Positions 1-8,179 of a stretch of DNA of 22,267 nucleotides are shown here, in pieces. Both the position numbers and the translations under genes were made by a program. The stretch's first letter is position 1. Each line of letters begins with the position of its first letter. The notes under the pieces are model-generated. The model ran no database searches. It saw only the letters and a list, made by a program, of their open reading frames with translations, and had not been told where the DNA came from. Source of the DNA: Candidatus Gorgonimonas leptogorgiae (GTDB taxonomy: Bacteria; Pseudomonadota; Gammaproteobacteria; Pseudomonadales; Endozoicomonadaceae); contig CAKNAD010000015.1 in the NCBI GenBank assembly GCA_929200515.1, positions 1-22,267 on the forward strand, read 5' to 3'.

Positions 1-1186
1 ATTCATTAATATCACATCCATAATCTAATAACACTTGCATACATTTTACAGAATTATGTTTTACAACTAGCAGCATCATTTGGTCAATTATATTTTTAAC
101 TTTATCTTCAGCACTACACCTTAGTAATAATAACAATATTTCTGAATTATTCTCTTGAATAGCTCTAAAGCATGGTTGATAGCGCTGTTCTTTTCTATAA
201 ATAATATTAGCACCGTTGTCTAATAAGTATAATATAAACTTAATTTCTGATTCCGAACATTGCTCACGATTACCTATTGCCATCTCCAGCGGAGTCATTC
301 GTATACCTTTATTATTAAAATAATGGCTATTAATACTATAACCTTTATTTAGTAACATTTGCATACATTTTATAGAATTGTAATTTGCAGCCTTCAACAT
401 CATTTTATCAATCATATTTTTAAATATATCTTTAGTATCATAGCTAAATAATAATGATAGTGCTTCTACATTATCATGACTAATAGCTTCTAAACATGGT
501 TGGCTACAATCATCTCCATAAGTAGGATCAGCTCCGTTTTCTAATAACAATCTCACCGCCGAATTATCTGCGTTACCATTCATTAGACTCCAAAATAACG
601 GAGACTCACCATCCCACCCTTCAATTTTTGCACCATACTCTATAAGTAATTCAGCTATTTCTTTATTACCCTCCATAGCAGCTTGAGCTAATGCTGTGTA
701 AAAACAAGTACTAACTTGAAAATTAGGATCTGCTCCTTGCTCTAGTAACAACTTAACAATATCATATTTATTTTCCATAACAGCTAGTGTTAAATTAGTA
801 TAAGGATTTCCAGACTCAAGACATTTAAAATGACCATCGATATTTGCTTTATATTTCAACAATAACTTTACTACTTCTAAGTTTCCACAGTTAATTGCAC
901 ATTTCATAGGGTATGTATAATTTTCTTGTATCCACGCATTAGGATCTGCACCTTTTTTTAGCAACTCTGTAATTTTTTCTATTCCTAAATTATTTTTAAT
1001 AGCACGGTACAACTCATTATTAAGCTCTCTACTATTTTGTATTTTTTTATCAGATAGCGAACTTAATAATACCGTGCTTTCATCACTATTTCCTTGTTCA
1101 CTAGTATATCTTGGTGTTCTTGCAATTGTGGAGTTTTGACTTCTCGGTATGCATTGTGTAAATAAATTTGTAATATTTGTTAACAT
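1..1186 (-). CDS. Ankyrin-repeat protein, 3' end beyond the window (partial)
   Basis: An open frame of about 395 codons reads leftward from an ATG at 1186 and leaves the window without a stop. An AAAGGA ribosome-binding site lies five bases before the ATG, which fixes the start. Residues 1-55 are polar and non-repetitive. From about residue 60 the protein is a series of ankyrin repeats, recognisable by elements such as ELLKKGADPNA, VVKLLLKYKANID, IVKLLLEQGADPN, IAELLIEYGAKIE and AVRLLLENGADPT. The distal part contains a larger unit of about 108 residues that is repeated. No signal peptide or membrane segment is visible. Ankyrin repeats bind proteins, and in intracellular bacteria such proteins are often secreted effectors, but nothing here shows secretion. 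The domain call is firm; the function and the missing C-terminus are unknown. A TATAAT on the minus strand at 1226-1221 could be its -10 box. Confidence 0.9.
   Translation of the reverse strand, partial: MLTNITNLFTQCIPRSQNSTIARTPRYTSEQGNSDESTVLLSSLSDKKIQNSRELNNELYRAIKNNLGIEKITELLKKGADPNAWIQENYTYPMKCAINCGNLEVVKLLLKYKANIDGHFKCLESGNPYTNLTLAVMENKYDIVKLLLEQGADPNFQVSTCFYTALAQAAMEGNKEIAELLIEYGAKIEGWDGESPLFWSLMNGNADNSAVRLLLENGADPTYGDDCSQPCLEAISHDNVEALSLLFSYDTKDIFKNMIDKMMLKAANYNSIKCMQMLLNKGYSINSHYFNNKGIRMTPLEMAIGNREQCSESEIKFILYLLDNGANIIYRKEQRYQPCFRAIQENNSEILLLLLRCSAEDKVKNIIDQMMLLVVKHNSVKCMQVLLDYGCDINE
31..562 (-). repeat. Tandem duplication of about 324 bp inside the ankyrin gene
   Basis: Bases around 31-238 and 355-562 align at an offset of 324 bp, with one codon of indel that shifts the offset to 321 near the right end. 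Matching landmarks are the gcatacatttta block at 37 and 361 and the catggttg block at 171 and 495. At protein level both copies carry QPC, then MIDKMML or IIDQMML, then NSIKCMQMLL or NSVKCMQVLL. A further copy may continue beyond the left edge. Confidence 0.75.
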
Positions 1187-1331
1187 AATTATCCTTTAAT
1201 TCCTATATTCCATATAGATAATTATATTTTTTATAAGTTCAACTGATTTACCACATGTATATATAAGGTGAGAATTTTTAGGTAATATCAGTGTTTATTT
1301 TATTTTTATATTAACTTTTTTATTAATAGTG

Positions 1332-1359
1332 TTGACATTAATAAAAAAAAACATACAAT
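1332..1359 (+). promoter_or_regulatory. Sigma-70-type promoter for the tRNA cluster
   Basis: A perfect -35 box TTGACA at 1332-1337 is followed after 16 bases by TACAAT at 1354-1359, five of six matches to the -10 consensus. It lies 65 bases before tRNA-Gly and points at the tRNA cluster. It is the best promoter match in the window. Confidence 0.7.
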
Positions 1360-1371
1360 ATAGAAATTAAT

Positions 1372-1401
1372 CGATGGTGTGGCGAAACCCATCGGATTTT
1401 T
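1372..1401 (+). promoter_or_regulatory. Hairpin plus T-run in the tRNA leader
   Basis: CGATGG at 1372-1377 pairs perfectly with CCATCG at 1389-1394 and is followed by GATTTTT. It looks like a small intrinsic terminator or attenuator, but sits between the tRNA promoter and tRNA-Gly. It may instead be a processing signal or end a short leader transcript. Confidence 0.4.
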
Positions 1402-1424
1402 AGTTGCATTTAATAACGTAATAT

Positions 1425-1500
<76 letters not shown>

Positions 1501-1519
1501 TGTGGTTTTTGTTCATTGT

Positions 1520-1593
1520 GGCGAGTTAGCAAAGCGGCTATGCAGTGGACTGCAACTCCATTTAGACCGGTTCGACTCCGGTACTCGCCTCCA
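1520..1593 (+). tRNA. cysT: tRNA-Cys (anticodon GCA)
   Basis: This is a 74-base cloverleaf with encoded CCA. The acceptor arm GGCGAGT pairs with ACTCGCC. The anticodon stem GTGGA/TCCAT encloses CTGCAAC, giving anticodon GCA. The T-arm contains GGTTCGACTCC. It starts 19 bases after tRNA-Gly and is probably cotranscribed with it. Confidence 0.96.
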
Positions 1594-1620
1594 AGATTTT
1601 GATACAACAGTTATTATTCG

Positions 1621-1707
1621 GCCCGGGTGGTGGAATAGGTAGACACAAGGGACTTAAAATCCCTCGATCGAAAGATCGTGCCGGTTCGATTCCGGCTCCG
1701 GGCACCA
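1621..1707 (+). tRNA. leuZ: tRNA-Leu (anticodon UAA)
   Basis: This is an 87-base class II tRNA with encoded CCA. The acceptor arm GCCCGGG pairs with TCCGGGC, with one G-U pair. The anticodon stem AGGGA/TCCCT encloses CTTAAAA, giving anticodon TAA. The long variable arm forms a CGATC/GATCG stem. The Gly-Cys-Leu order matches the E. coli glyW-cysT-leuZ operon. Confidence 0.97.
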
Positions 1708-1742
1708 CTCCTTATAATAACCTCTTTGACTTTCTTTTATGG

Positions 1743-2021
1743 CTATTTTTTTACTGTAATAAACAATAACTCATCTTTGTGAATCATTCCTAAGTTTTCT
1801 CTAGCTATTTTTTCTATAATTTCATCATCAGACTGCAATTTAATCACTTGCATTGCAAGAATTTTATTTCTATCAGCTAACCTTTTATTGATTTCTATTA
1901 TCCCTTCAAGCTGCTGCCTTAATTGCAATAATTTGTATATACTTGAATCACCTGCTAGCAAATTTAAATTTATATAAATCAAGATCATCACAGCAACAAC
2001 AAAAATTATTTTTTGCATCAT
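1743..2021 (-). CDS. ftsB: Cell division protein FtsB (septum formation initiator family)
   Basis: This 92-residue protein has the FtsB/DivIC layout. A short N-terminus leads into one membrane segment (about residues 4-23). A coiled coil of about 40 residues follows (LLQLRQQLEGIIEINKRLAD and onward), and then a conserved end containing IEKIARENLGMIHKDEL. In gammaproteobacteria FtsB is a bitopic inner-membrane protein that joins FtsL and FtsQ in the divisome and helps activate septal peptidoglycan synthesis. E. coli FtsB is slightly longer (103 residues). The second codon is also ATG, so the start could be one codon later. It lies 82 bp downstream of pgk in the same direction and is probably transcribed with it. 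The end faces the tRNA cluster with only 35 bp between, and no terminator is evident there. Confidence 0.88.
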   Translation of the reverse strand: MMQKIIFVVAVMILIYINLNLLAGDSSIYKLLQLRQQLEGIIEINKRLADRNKILAMQVIKLQSDDEIIEKIARENLGMIHKDELLFITVKK

Positions 2022-2103
2022 CTTATACCAATTTTGATTATCACATAATTACATCTCTTATACCGCTAATCTGATAGCTTAAATTAATATATGCAAATAA
2101 CAA

Positions 2104-3273
2104 CTACAGTTTTTTAGCTTGTTTTTCAAGAGCAACCACAGCTGGCAACTTTTTACCTTCTATAAACTCTAAAAAAGCACCACCGCCTGTTGAAATATAA
2201 GAAATATCATTCTCAATTTGATACTTTTCTATTGCGGCAAGAGTATCACCACCTCCTGCTATAGAAAAAGCTTCGCTATCAGATATAGCCTTTGCTACTG
2301 CCTCGGTTCCTTTTGCAAAATTATCTATCTCAAAAATACCTACAGGACCATTCCATACAATAGTTTTACTATCAATAAAAATATCCGCGATCTTTTTTTG
2401 AGTGATAGGACCTATATCTACAATAATCTCATCATCTTCTACTTCATTTATTAAGCATATTCTTGTTGTGGCGTTATCAGTAATTTCTTTAACGCATAAC
2501 ACATCTTCAGGTATTAATATATTTTTTGTTTGCAATAACTCTTTCGCAGTATTTAACTGATTTTTTTCTACTAATGATTTACCAATATTGTACCCTGCTG
2601 CTGCAATAAAAGTATTTGCTATACCTCCAGCAGGAATTAAATGATCACATAATTTTATTAGAGATTTTAACACTGCCAGCTTTGTAGATACTTTTGAGCC
2701 ACCAACTAAAGCAACCATTGGTCTGGTTGGTTGATCTATAAATTTATCTAAACAGTCTAGCTCTCTTATTAATAGTGGACCAGCACATGAAACATTAGCA
2801 TACTCTGCCACACCACAAGTGGATGAATGAGCTCTATGTGCTACTGCAAATGCATCCATAACAAAGATATCGCATAAAGATGCCATACTTTTCGATAATT
2901 GAGTACTGTTTTCAGCTTCACCTTTATTAAAGCGAACATTCTCTAGCAGGACTACCTCTCCATCTTTTAATTTAACAGGGCTATTTTGCCAATCTTTTAT
3001 TAATGGAATTGTTATATTTAATTGCTTTTGTAAATATTCAGCTACAGGTTGCAAAGAAAACTTAGAATCAAACTCACCTTCTTGAGGTCGTCCTAAATGC
3101 GAACATAAAATTAATTTTGCTCCAGACTTTATTGCTGTGCGTATTCCTGGTAGAGCTGCGTCAATTCTAGTTGTACTAGTTATCTTTCCTTGATTTATAG
3201 GTACATTAAAATCTTCTCGTATTAAAACATATTTACCTGATAGATCGATATCTGTCATTTTAACTATATTCAT
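2104..3273 (-). CDS. pgk: Phosphoglycerate kinase
   Basis: Pgk is the cytosolic glycolytic enzyme that transfers phosphate from 1,3-bisphosphoglycerate to ADP and works reversibly in gluconeogenesis. The 389-residue protein has the family motifs in order: LIREDFNVP near the N-terminus, LCSHLGRP, LENVRFNKGE, FAVAHRAHSST, VALVGGSKVSTKL, the hinge region IPAGGIANTF, WNGPVGIFE, and the C-terminal nucleotide-binding SIAGGGDTLAA and ISTGGGAFLEF. Length agrees with E. coli Pgk (387). The frame stays open for 13 codons upstream to 3312, but I place the start at the ATG at 3273 because the protein then begins MNIVKMTDIDL, like E. coli MSVIKMTDLDL, and a TAGGAAG ribosome-binding site lies seven bases upstream. 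It sits between pgm and ftsB, all on the minus strand. Confidence 0.96.
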   Translation of the reverse strand: MNIVKMTDIDLSGKYVLIREDFNVPINQGKITSTTRIDAALPGIRTAIKSGAKLILCSHLGRPQEGEFDSKFSLQPVAEYLQKQLNITIPLIKDWQNSPVKLKDGEVVLLENVRFNKGEAENSTQLSKSMASLCDIFVMDAFAVAHRAHSSTCGVAEYANVSCAGPLLIRELDCLDKFIDQPTRPMVALVGGSKVSTKLAVLKSLIKLCDHLIPAGGIANTFIAAAGYNIGKSLVEKNQLNTAKELLQTKNILIPEDVLCVKEITDNATTRICLINEVEDDEIIVDIGPITQKKIADIFIDSKTIVWNGPVGIFEIDNFAKGTEAVAKAISDSEAFSIAGGGDTLAAIEKYQIENDISYISTGGGAFLEFIEGKKLPAVVALEKQAKKL

Positions 3274-3390
3274 CAATAAGCTTCCTAAGCGTTGTAGCTG
3301 TACGTAATACAAATTTATATATAACTACTAATTACCTTGAATGAGTTTATGAAAGTTTAGCATTTTCAAACAAAACGTACACACTCTAAG

Positions 3391-5001
3391 CTAATCATTT
3401 AAATTAGTCTCAATTAATCTTTTAGTTTCGTTAAAAAGCTCTTGAGCATGTTGTTTTCCTATAAAACTTTCAACATATATTTTGTACATAGGCTCAGTAC
3501 CAGAAATTCTTACCACAGACCATCCGTTTTTAGTAGTCCATTTTATACCGCCTATGGGCTGATTATTAGCTTTTGCAGTGGTTTCATATTTTGTAACTAC
3601 GTCTCTTCCAAGAAATGCGGGAGTTATTTTAGAAAAATCAATTTTCTGAAATGCATTTAACTTATCGCAATTAATGGATATGCTATCGTTTATACCAGAA
3701 AAAACTCCATGCTGGTTTCCTAAATCTTGCCTGTATTCTTGTAGGTTTTTCCCTGTTACCGATAATATTTCAGCAGCAAGCAAATTCATAATAAGACCGT
3801 CTTTATCTGTACTCCAAGGTTGACCATTTTTTCTTAAAAATGTTCCCCCTGCACTTTCTTCACCACCAAAAGTCATTTTACCCTTAAAAAGCGGAGTAGC
3901 AAACCATTTACACCCTACTGGAAATTCATATACTTCTCTATTGTGACTACAAGCAACTGCAGATATTAAATCACTAGTAACTATACTTTTACCTACCATA
4001 GATTTAGATCGCCAGTTACCTCTACTTTTATGTAGATAGTCTATAACAACTGCTAAATAATCGTTCGTATGCAGTAACCCAGTTTGTGTAACTATTGCGT
4101 GCCGGTCGGCATCAGTATCGTTACCAAACGATAAATCATAATTTTTACGTTTTGCTATCATCCTTGACATTGACCAAGGAGATGAGCAGTCCATACGAAT
4201 CTCTCCGTCTTTATCTACAGGCACAAAACTAAAATCTGGTGATGTTTTATCGCATATTATATCAATAGTTAACTTATATTTATCGATAATTCTTTGCCAA
4301 AATGCTATCGATGCACCGCCTAGAGGATCTACCCCAAAAGTCAAAGAGGATGCAGATATAGCTTCGATATTTAAAACCTGGTCTAATTCTTTTATATAAG
4401 CTCCTAGTAAATCTTGCTCTATCAACAATTGTTTAGATGAAGCTTGGACTCGAGATATTCTTTTTAGTTTGTGGGTTCTGCCAGCTAAATACTCATTAGC
4501 TCGGTTTTGTATCCATTCTGTAGTAGCAGTATCTGCTCCACCACCATGAAAAGGATTATATTTTAGACCACCATATTGTGGCGGATTATGCGACGGGGTA
4601 ATTATAATGCCGTCTGCCTTGTTATTATTGTTTTTATTGTATGATAAAATTGCATGAGATATTACTGGAGTTGGAGTATAAGCATCAAAACCTTCAAAAA
4701 TTACAGGGATATTATTTGCTGCAAAAATTTCTATGGCTACTTCTCGAGCAAAAACAGATAGGGCATGTGTATCTATGCCTAAAAATATAGGCCCGGTGAT
4801 ATTAGTTTTTAATCTAAAATCACAAATACTTTGGCATATAGCTAAAATATGATGCACATTGAAAGACCCTTCCGTAGATATCCCCCTATGACCTGAAGTA
4901 CCAAATTTTACCCGTTGATTAATTATAGCATAATCAGGATTTATATTATAAAATGCATCGGAAAGCTTATTTATTTCATATTTCATATCATTTGGTTTCA
5001 T
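3391..5001 (-). CDS. pgm: Phosphoglucomutase, alpha-D-glucose specific
   Basis: This 536-residue enzyme interconverts glucose 1-phosphate and glucose 6-phosphate. It belongs to the alpha-D-phosphohexomutase superfamily and is close in length and sequence to E. coli Pgm (546). The four family signatures are present: VKFGTSGHRG (31-40), the phosphoserine loop ITPSHNPP with Ser137, the metal-binding loop DTDADR (295-300), and the sugar-binding loop GGEESAGG (379-386). The C-terminal phosphate-binding segment VRISGTEPMYKIYV is also intact. GalU, encoded at 9586-10464, can use its product to make UDP-glucose. No clear Shine-Dalgarno sequence precedes the ATG at 5001 or the alternative ATG five codons later (4986). 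It is the first gene of the minus-strand pgm-pgk-ftsB run, with 117 bp to pgk, so an internal pgk promoter is possible. Confidence 0.95.
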   Translation of the reverse strand: MKPNDMKYEINKLSDAFYNINPDYAIINQRVKFGTSGHRGISTEGSFNVHHILAICQSICDFRLKTNITGPIFLGIDTHALSVFAREVAIEIFAANNIPVIFEGFDAYTPTPVISHAILSYNKNNNNKADGIIITPSHNPPQYGGLKYNPFHGGGADTATTEWIQNRANEYLAGRTHKLKRISRVQASSKQLLIEQDLLGAYIKELDQVLNIEAISASSLTFGVDPLGGASIAFWQRIIDKYKLTIDIICDKTSPDFSFVPVDKDGEIRMDCSSPWSMSRMIAKRKNYDLSFGNDTDADRHAIVTQTGLLHTNDYLAVVIDYLHKSRGNWRSKSMVGKSIVTSDLISAVACSHNREVYEFPVGCKWFATPLFKGKMTFGGEESAGGTFLRKNGQPWSTDKDGLIMNLLAAEILSVTGKNLQEYRQDLGNQHGVFSGINDSISINCDKLNAFQKIDFSKITPAFLGRDVVTKYETTAKANNQPIGGIKWTTKNGWSVVRISGTEPMYKIYVESFIGKQHAQELFNETKRLIETNLND

Positions 5002-5358
5002 TTGCGAGGTATATATAAAAGTGTAATCTCAGAAGCAACTTAAAAGATTGACTTAGATATAAAATACTACATCAATACTCTTAGATTTTAAAGCGTTTTA
5101 ACTAATATCTTTATTTTAATTTACTATATTTTTTTACTTAAAAAGATAAACGTTTAAGTTGCTTGCAACATCTACTAATGCTGTGTAAAATAAAGATATG
5201 TGGCTTTTATCTTTTGTGTAACATACTTGCAAGAAGCAAACTAATTTTTGAAAATGTATCTTTAGATAGAAACTGTATATAAAAATATTAACAATAAAAT
5301 GTTACCTATTATAACTAATCATGCCCGCAATGCAATATAAAAAGTATGGATTCATTCT
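5002..5358. other. Divergent intergenic region pgm/recJ with inverted repeats
   Basis: This 357-bp gap separates divergently transcribed pgm and recJ, so it should hold promoters for both, but I see no strong consensus pair. It contains three closely spaced perfect inverted repeats. These are ACTTAAA/TTTAAGT at 5136-5142 and 5153-5159, GTTGC/GCAAC at 5158-5169, and AAAGATA/TATCTTT at 5192-5198 and 5208-5214. A longer-range pairing between TTGCTTGCAA at 5159 and TTGCAAGAAGCAA at 5227-5239 precedes a TTTTT run. No open frame with a ribosome-binding site is visible. The structure could be a small RNA or regulatory leader, or chance in AT-rich DNA. Confidence 0.4.
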
Positions 5359-7089
5359 ATGGAAAAAATTATTAAACAAAGAAGTTACAATTTAAATAAT
5401 TGTAACTTTCCTAGCGATACAAACAGCTTACTGGCCCGAATTTTTGCGGCACGAAATATTACTAATTTAGACGAAATAAGTTCTAAGTTAACACTCCTTG
5501 AAAAATATAATTCTTTAAAAGATATCAATATAGCATCTGAAATAATAGCTAAAGCAATATTAAACAATAAAAAAATCGTTATTGCTGGAGATTTCGACTG
5601 CGATGGCGCAACTAGTACAACAGTTGCTATATTGGCATTAAGAAAACTGAATGCAAATGTAGACTATATAGTTCCAAATAGAATAAAACTAGGATACGGT
5701 CTAACGCCTAAATTAGTAGATGAAGCTCATAAGCTAGGTGCTAATTTAATAATTACGGTAGATAACGGCATATCTAGCATCGAAGGCGTGCAACATGCTA
5801 AGAACTTAAATATTGAGGTAGTTGTTACTGACCATCATCTACCTAAAGGCGAATTACCAAATGCTGATGCAATAGTAAACCCTAACCAGCAAGGTTGCTT
5901 GTTTAAAAGTAAAAATATAGCCGGAGTTGGGGTTATTTTTTATACATTATGCGCGGTAAAAAACGCATTATTAACAGAAAATTATACTGCTGCTAACGAC
6001 TTAAATATGGCCGAATATCTAGATTTAGTAGCAATTGGCACTATAGCTGACGTAGTTACTCTAGATAAAAATAATAGAATTTTAGTATCTCAAGGAATAG
6101 CACGAATAAGGCAAAATATATGTAGAGAAGGAATCAAGTCACTACTTAAGGTATGTAAAAAGGATATTAAAACAACAGACACAACAGATATTGGTTTTTA
6201 TGTTGCCCCAAGAATAAATGCTGCTGGTCGTTTAAGTGACATGTCATTAAGTGTAGAACTTTTACTCAGTGATGATGCTGAAACTACCGATGATCTAGCT
6301 AATAAAATCCATGAACTAAATGACCAACGCCGTGATGTTGAAAAAGTAATGCTACAAGAAGCTTTAGAAATAGCAAACGATACACCAACTGATGCTAATG
6401 AACAACATGGCATAGTTTTATATAAGCAATCCTGGCATCAAGGAGTAATTGGTATTTTAGCATCAAGAATAAAAGAGAAATTTCATCGACCTACGATTAT
6501 ATTTTCTCAAGATAGTAATGACAACAATATTCTGAAAGCTTCCGCACGCTCCATAGAAGGCTATCATCTACAACAAGCTTTACTTAGAATTGACGAAGAA
6601 AATAAAAACTTATTACTTAGCTTTGGCGGTCACAGCATGGCAGCTGGCTTAAGTATTAATATAGATAACCTTGCTACCTTTACTGAAGTTTTTAATCTTG
6701 ATGTAAAAAACAACCTAGATGACAGTTATGTTTCGCAAGTTATTTTAACTGATGGCGAGCTAGATACACAGCAAATATCTCTCAGCACTTATGATATGAT
6801 AAAATCAGTAGCACCTTGGGGAAAAGACTTCCCTGAACCATGTTTTGAAGGAACATTTTTATTACATAGTAAAAGAATAATAAAAGATAAGCATTTAAGA
6901 GTTAGCTTACAAAGCATATGTGATTATAATAGATATTTTGATGGCTTTATGTTTAATGCAGATGTTGAAAAATGGAGCGATCACAAATTAGGAAAAGTGA
7001 AAATAGTTTATCAATTAGACAAAACCTCATTTCGCAATCAAGATGAATTAAAATTGAGAATAAACTATATAAGTCATTTACCAAATTAA
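5359..7089 (+). CDS. recJ: Single-stranded-DNA-specific exonuclease RecJ
   Basis: RecJ is a cytosolic 5'-3' single-strand DNA exonuclease that acts in RecF-pathway recombination, mismatch repair and base-excision repair. The 576-residue product matches E. coli RecJ (577). DHH-family catalytic motifs are intact: GDFDCDGATST (77-87), ITVDNGISS (132-140), VVVTDHH (154-160), the linker motif FYVAPRINAAGRLSD (280-294), WHQGVIGILASR (359-370) and the DHHA1 glycine motif GGHSMAAG (423-430). A C-terminal OB-like region follows. The ATG at 5359 gives a normal N-terminus but has only a weak GGA-type ribosome-binding site. It leads a plus-strand run with purM 27 bp downstream, so cotranscription is likely although the functions are unrelated. 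Confidence 0.95.
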   Translation: MEKIIKQRSYNLNNCNFPSDTNSLLARIFAARNITNLDEISSKLTLLEKYNSLKDINIASEIIAKAILNNKKIVIAGDFDCDGATSTTVAILALRKLNANVDYIVPNRIKLGYGLTPKLVDEAHKLGANLIITVDNGISSIEGVQHAKNLNIEVVVTDHHLPKGELPNADAIVNPNQQGCLFKSKNIAGVGVIFYTLCAVKNALLTENYTAANDLNMAEYLDLVAIGTIADVVTLDKNNRILVSQGIARIRQNICREGIKSLLKVCKKDIKTTDTTDIGFYVAPRINAAGRLSDMSLSVELLLSDDAETTDDLANKIHELNDQRRDVEKVMLQEALEIANDTPTDANEQHGIVLYKQSWHQGVIGILASRIKEKFHRPTIIFSQDSNDNNILKASARSIEGYHLQQALLRIDEENKNLLLSFGGHSMAAGLSINIDNLATFTEVFNLDVKNNLDDSYVSQVILTDGELDTQQISLSTYDMIKSVAPWGKDFPEPCFEGTFLLHSKRIIKDKHLRVSLQSICDYNRYFDGFMFNADVEKWSDHKLGKVKIVYQLDKTSFRNQDELKLRINYISHLPN

Positions 7090-7116
7090 ATTATATAATT
7101 TTTAGGGATTTAAAAT

Positions 7117-8154
7117 ATGCCAACAAAAAGCAAGCATTTAAAATACAAAGATGCTGGTGTTGATATCAATAAGGGCAATGCTCTTGTAGAAGATATTAAA
7201 AATATAGCTAAAAAAACTAAAAGACCCGAAGTATTAGGTGGTATAGGTGGCTTTGGTGCTCTTTGTAAAATTCCTACAAATTATAAGAATCCCATATTGG
7301 TATCTAGCACAGACGGAGTGGGAACTAAACTTAAATTAGCTAGCACTTGCAATAACCATCATACAATTGGTATAGATTTAGTAGCAATGTGTGTGAATGA
7401 TTTATTATCTAGTGGCGCAGAACCTTTATTCTTTTTAGATTACTTTGCAACTGGAAAATTAGATATTAGCCTTGCAAAACAAGTTATAGAAGGAATAGCA
7501 GAAGGCTGTAAACTAGCTGGCTGTGCTCTTATTGGTGGCGAAACTGCAGAAATGCCTGGTTTGTATACTAATACAGATTATGATTTAGCTGGTTTTTGTG
7601 TTGGTGTTGCCGAAGAAGATAACCTCTTAAAAAAATCATCCGTTAAAGATGGAGATATACTAATTGGTATCGCGTCAAGTGGTTTGCACTCAAATGGTTA
7701 CTCATTAGTTAGAAAAATAATACATGATTATAACTTACCTTTAGATTATAAACTGTCGGGTAAAAAATTATCAGACTTGCTACTAGAACCAACTAAAATA
7801 TATATCAAGTCGGTTTTAGGCTTGTTATCACAAAGTAAAATTAATGCTATCGCACATATAACAGGAGGCGGACTTACTGAAAACTTGCCTAGAGTGTTTA
7901 ATGACAACCTGCAAGCATCAATACAAACTGCTAACTGGGACATTCCTGAAATTTTTACTTTTTTACAGAAACAGGCTAACATTGAAATGCACGAAATGTA
8001 TCGTGTGTTTAACTGCGGGATCGGAATGGTATTAGTAGTTTCTAAAGAGCATAAAAAAGAAGTTTTATCGCACTTACAACAAAACCACGAAAAAGCTACA
8101 GTTATTGGTAGTATAGAAAACAAAACAAACGACGATGCAGTTGTTTTTTGTTAA
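7117..8154 (+). CDS. purM: Phosphoribosylformylglycinamidine cyclo-ligase
   Basis: PurM (AIR synthetase) carries out the ATP-dependent ring closure of FGAM to aminoimidazole ribonucleotide in purine biosynthesis. The 345-residue length fits the family. Recognisable motifs are the N-terminal YKDAGVDINKGN, the glycine-rich GGIGGFGALC, the nucleotide-binding STDGVGTKL, DLVAMCVNDLLSSGAEPLFF with DYFATGKLD, LIGGETAEMPG, SGLHSNGYSLVRKI, HITGGGLTENLPR and the C-terminal MYRVFNCGIGM. An AGGGA ribosome-binding site lies about nine bases before the ATG. PurN follows after 25 bp, the usual purM-purN pairing of gammaproteobacteria. All catalytic segments appear intact. Confidence 0.96.
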   Translation: MPTKSKHLKYKDAGVDINKGNALVEDIKNIAKKTKRPEVLGGIGGFGALCKIPTNYKNPILVSSTDGVGTKLKLASTCNNHHTIGIDLVAMCVNDLLSSGAEPLFFLDYFATGKLDISLAKQVIEGIAEGCKLAGCALIGGETAEMPGLYTNTDYDLAGFCVGVAEEDNLLKKSSVKDGDILIGIASSGLHSNGYSLVRKIIHDYNLPLDYKLSGKKLSDLLLEPTKIYIKSVLGLLSQSKINAIAHITGGGLTENLPRVFNDNLQASIQTANWDIPEIFTFLQKQANIEMHEMYRVFNCGIGMVLVVSKEHKKEVLSHLQQNHEKATVIGSIENKTNDDAVVFC

Positions 8155-8179
8155 ACCATAGAGTTATATTTTATAATAT

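Noticed and set aside
3274..3312. 13-codon N-terminal extension of Pgk
   Set aside because: The ATG at 3273 has a good ribosome-binding site and gives the family-standard N-terminus.
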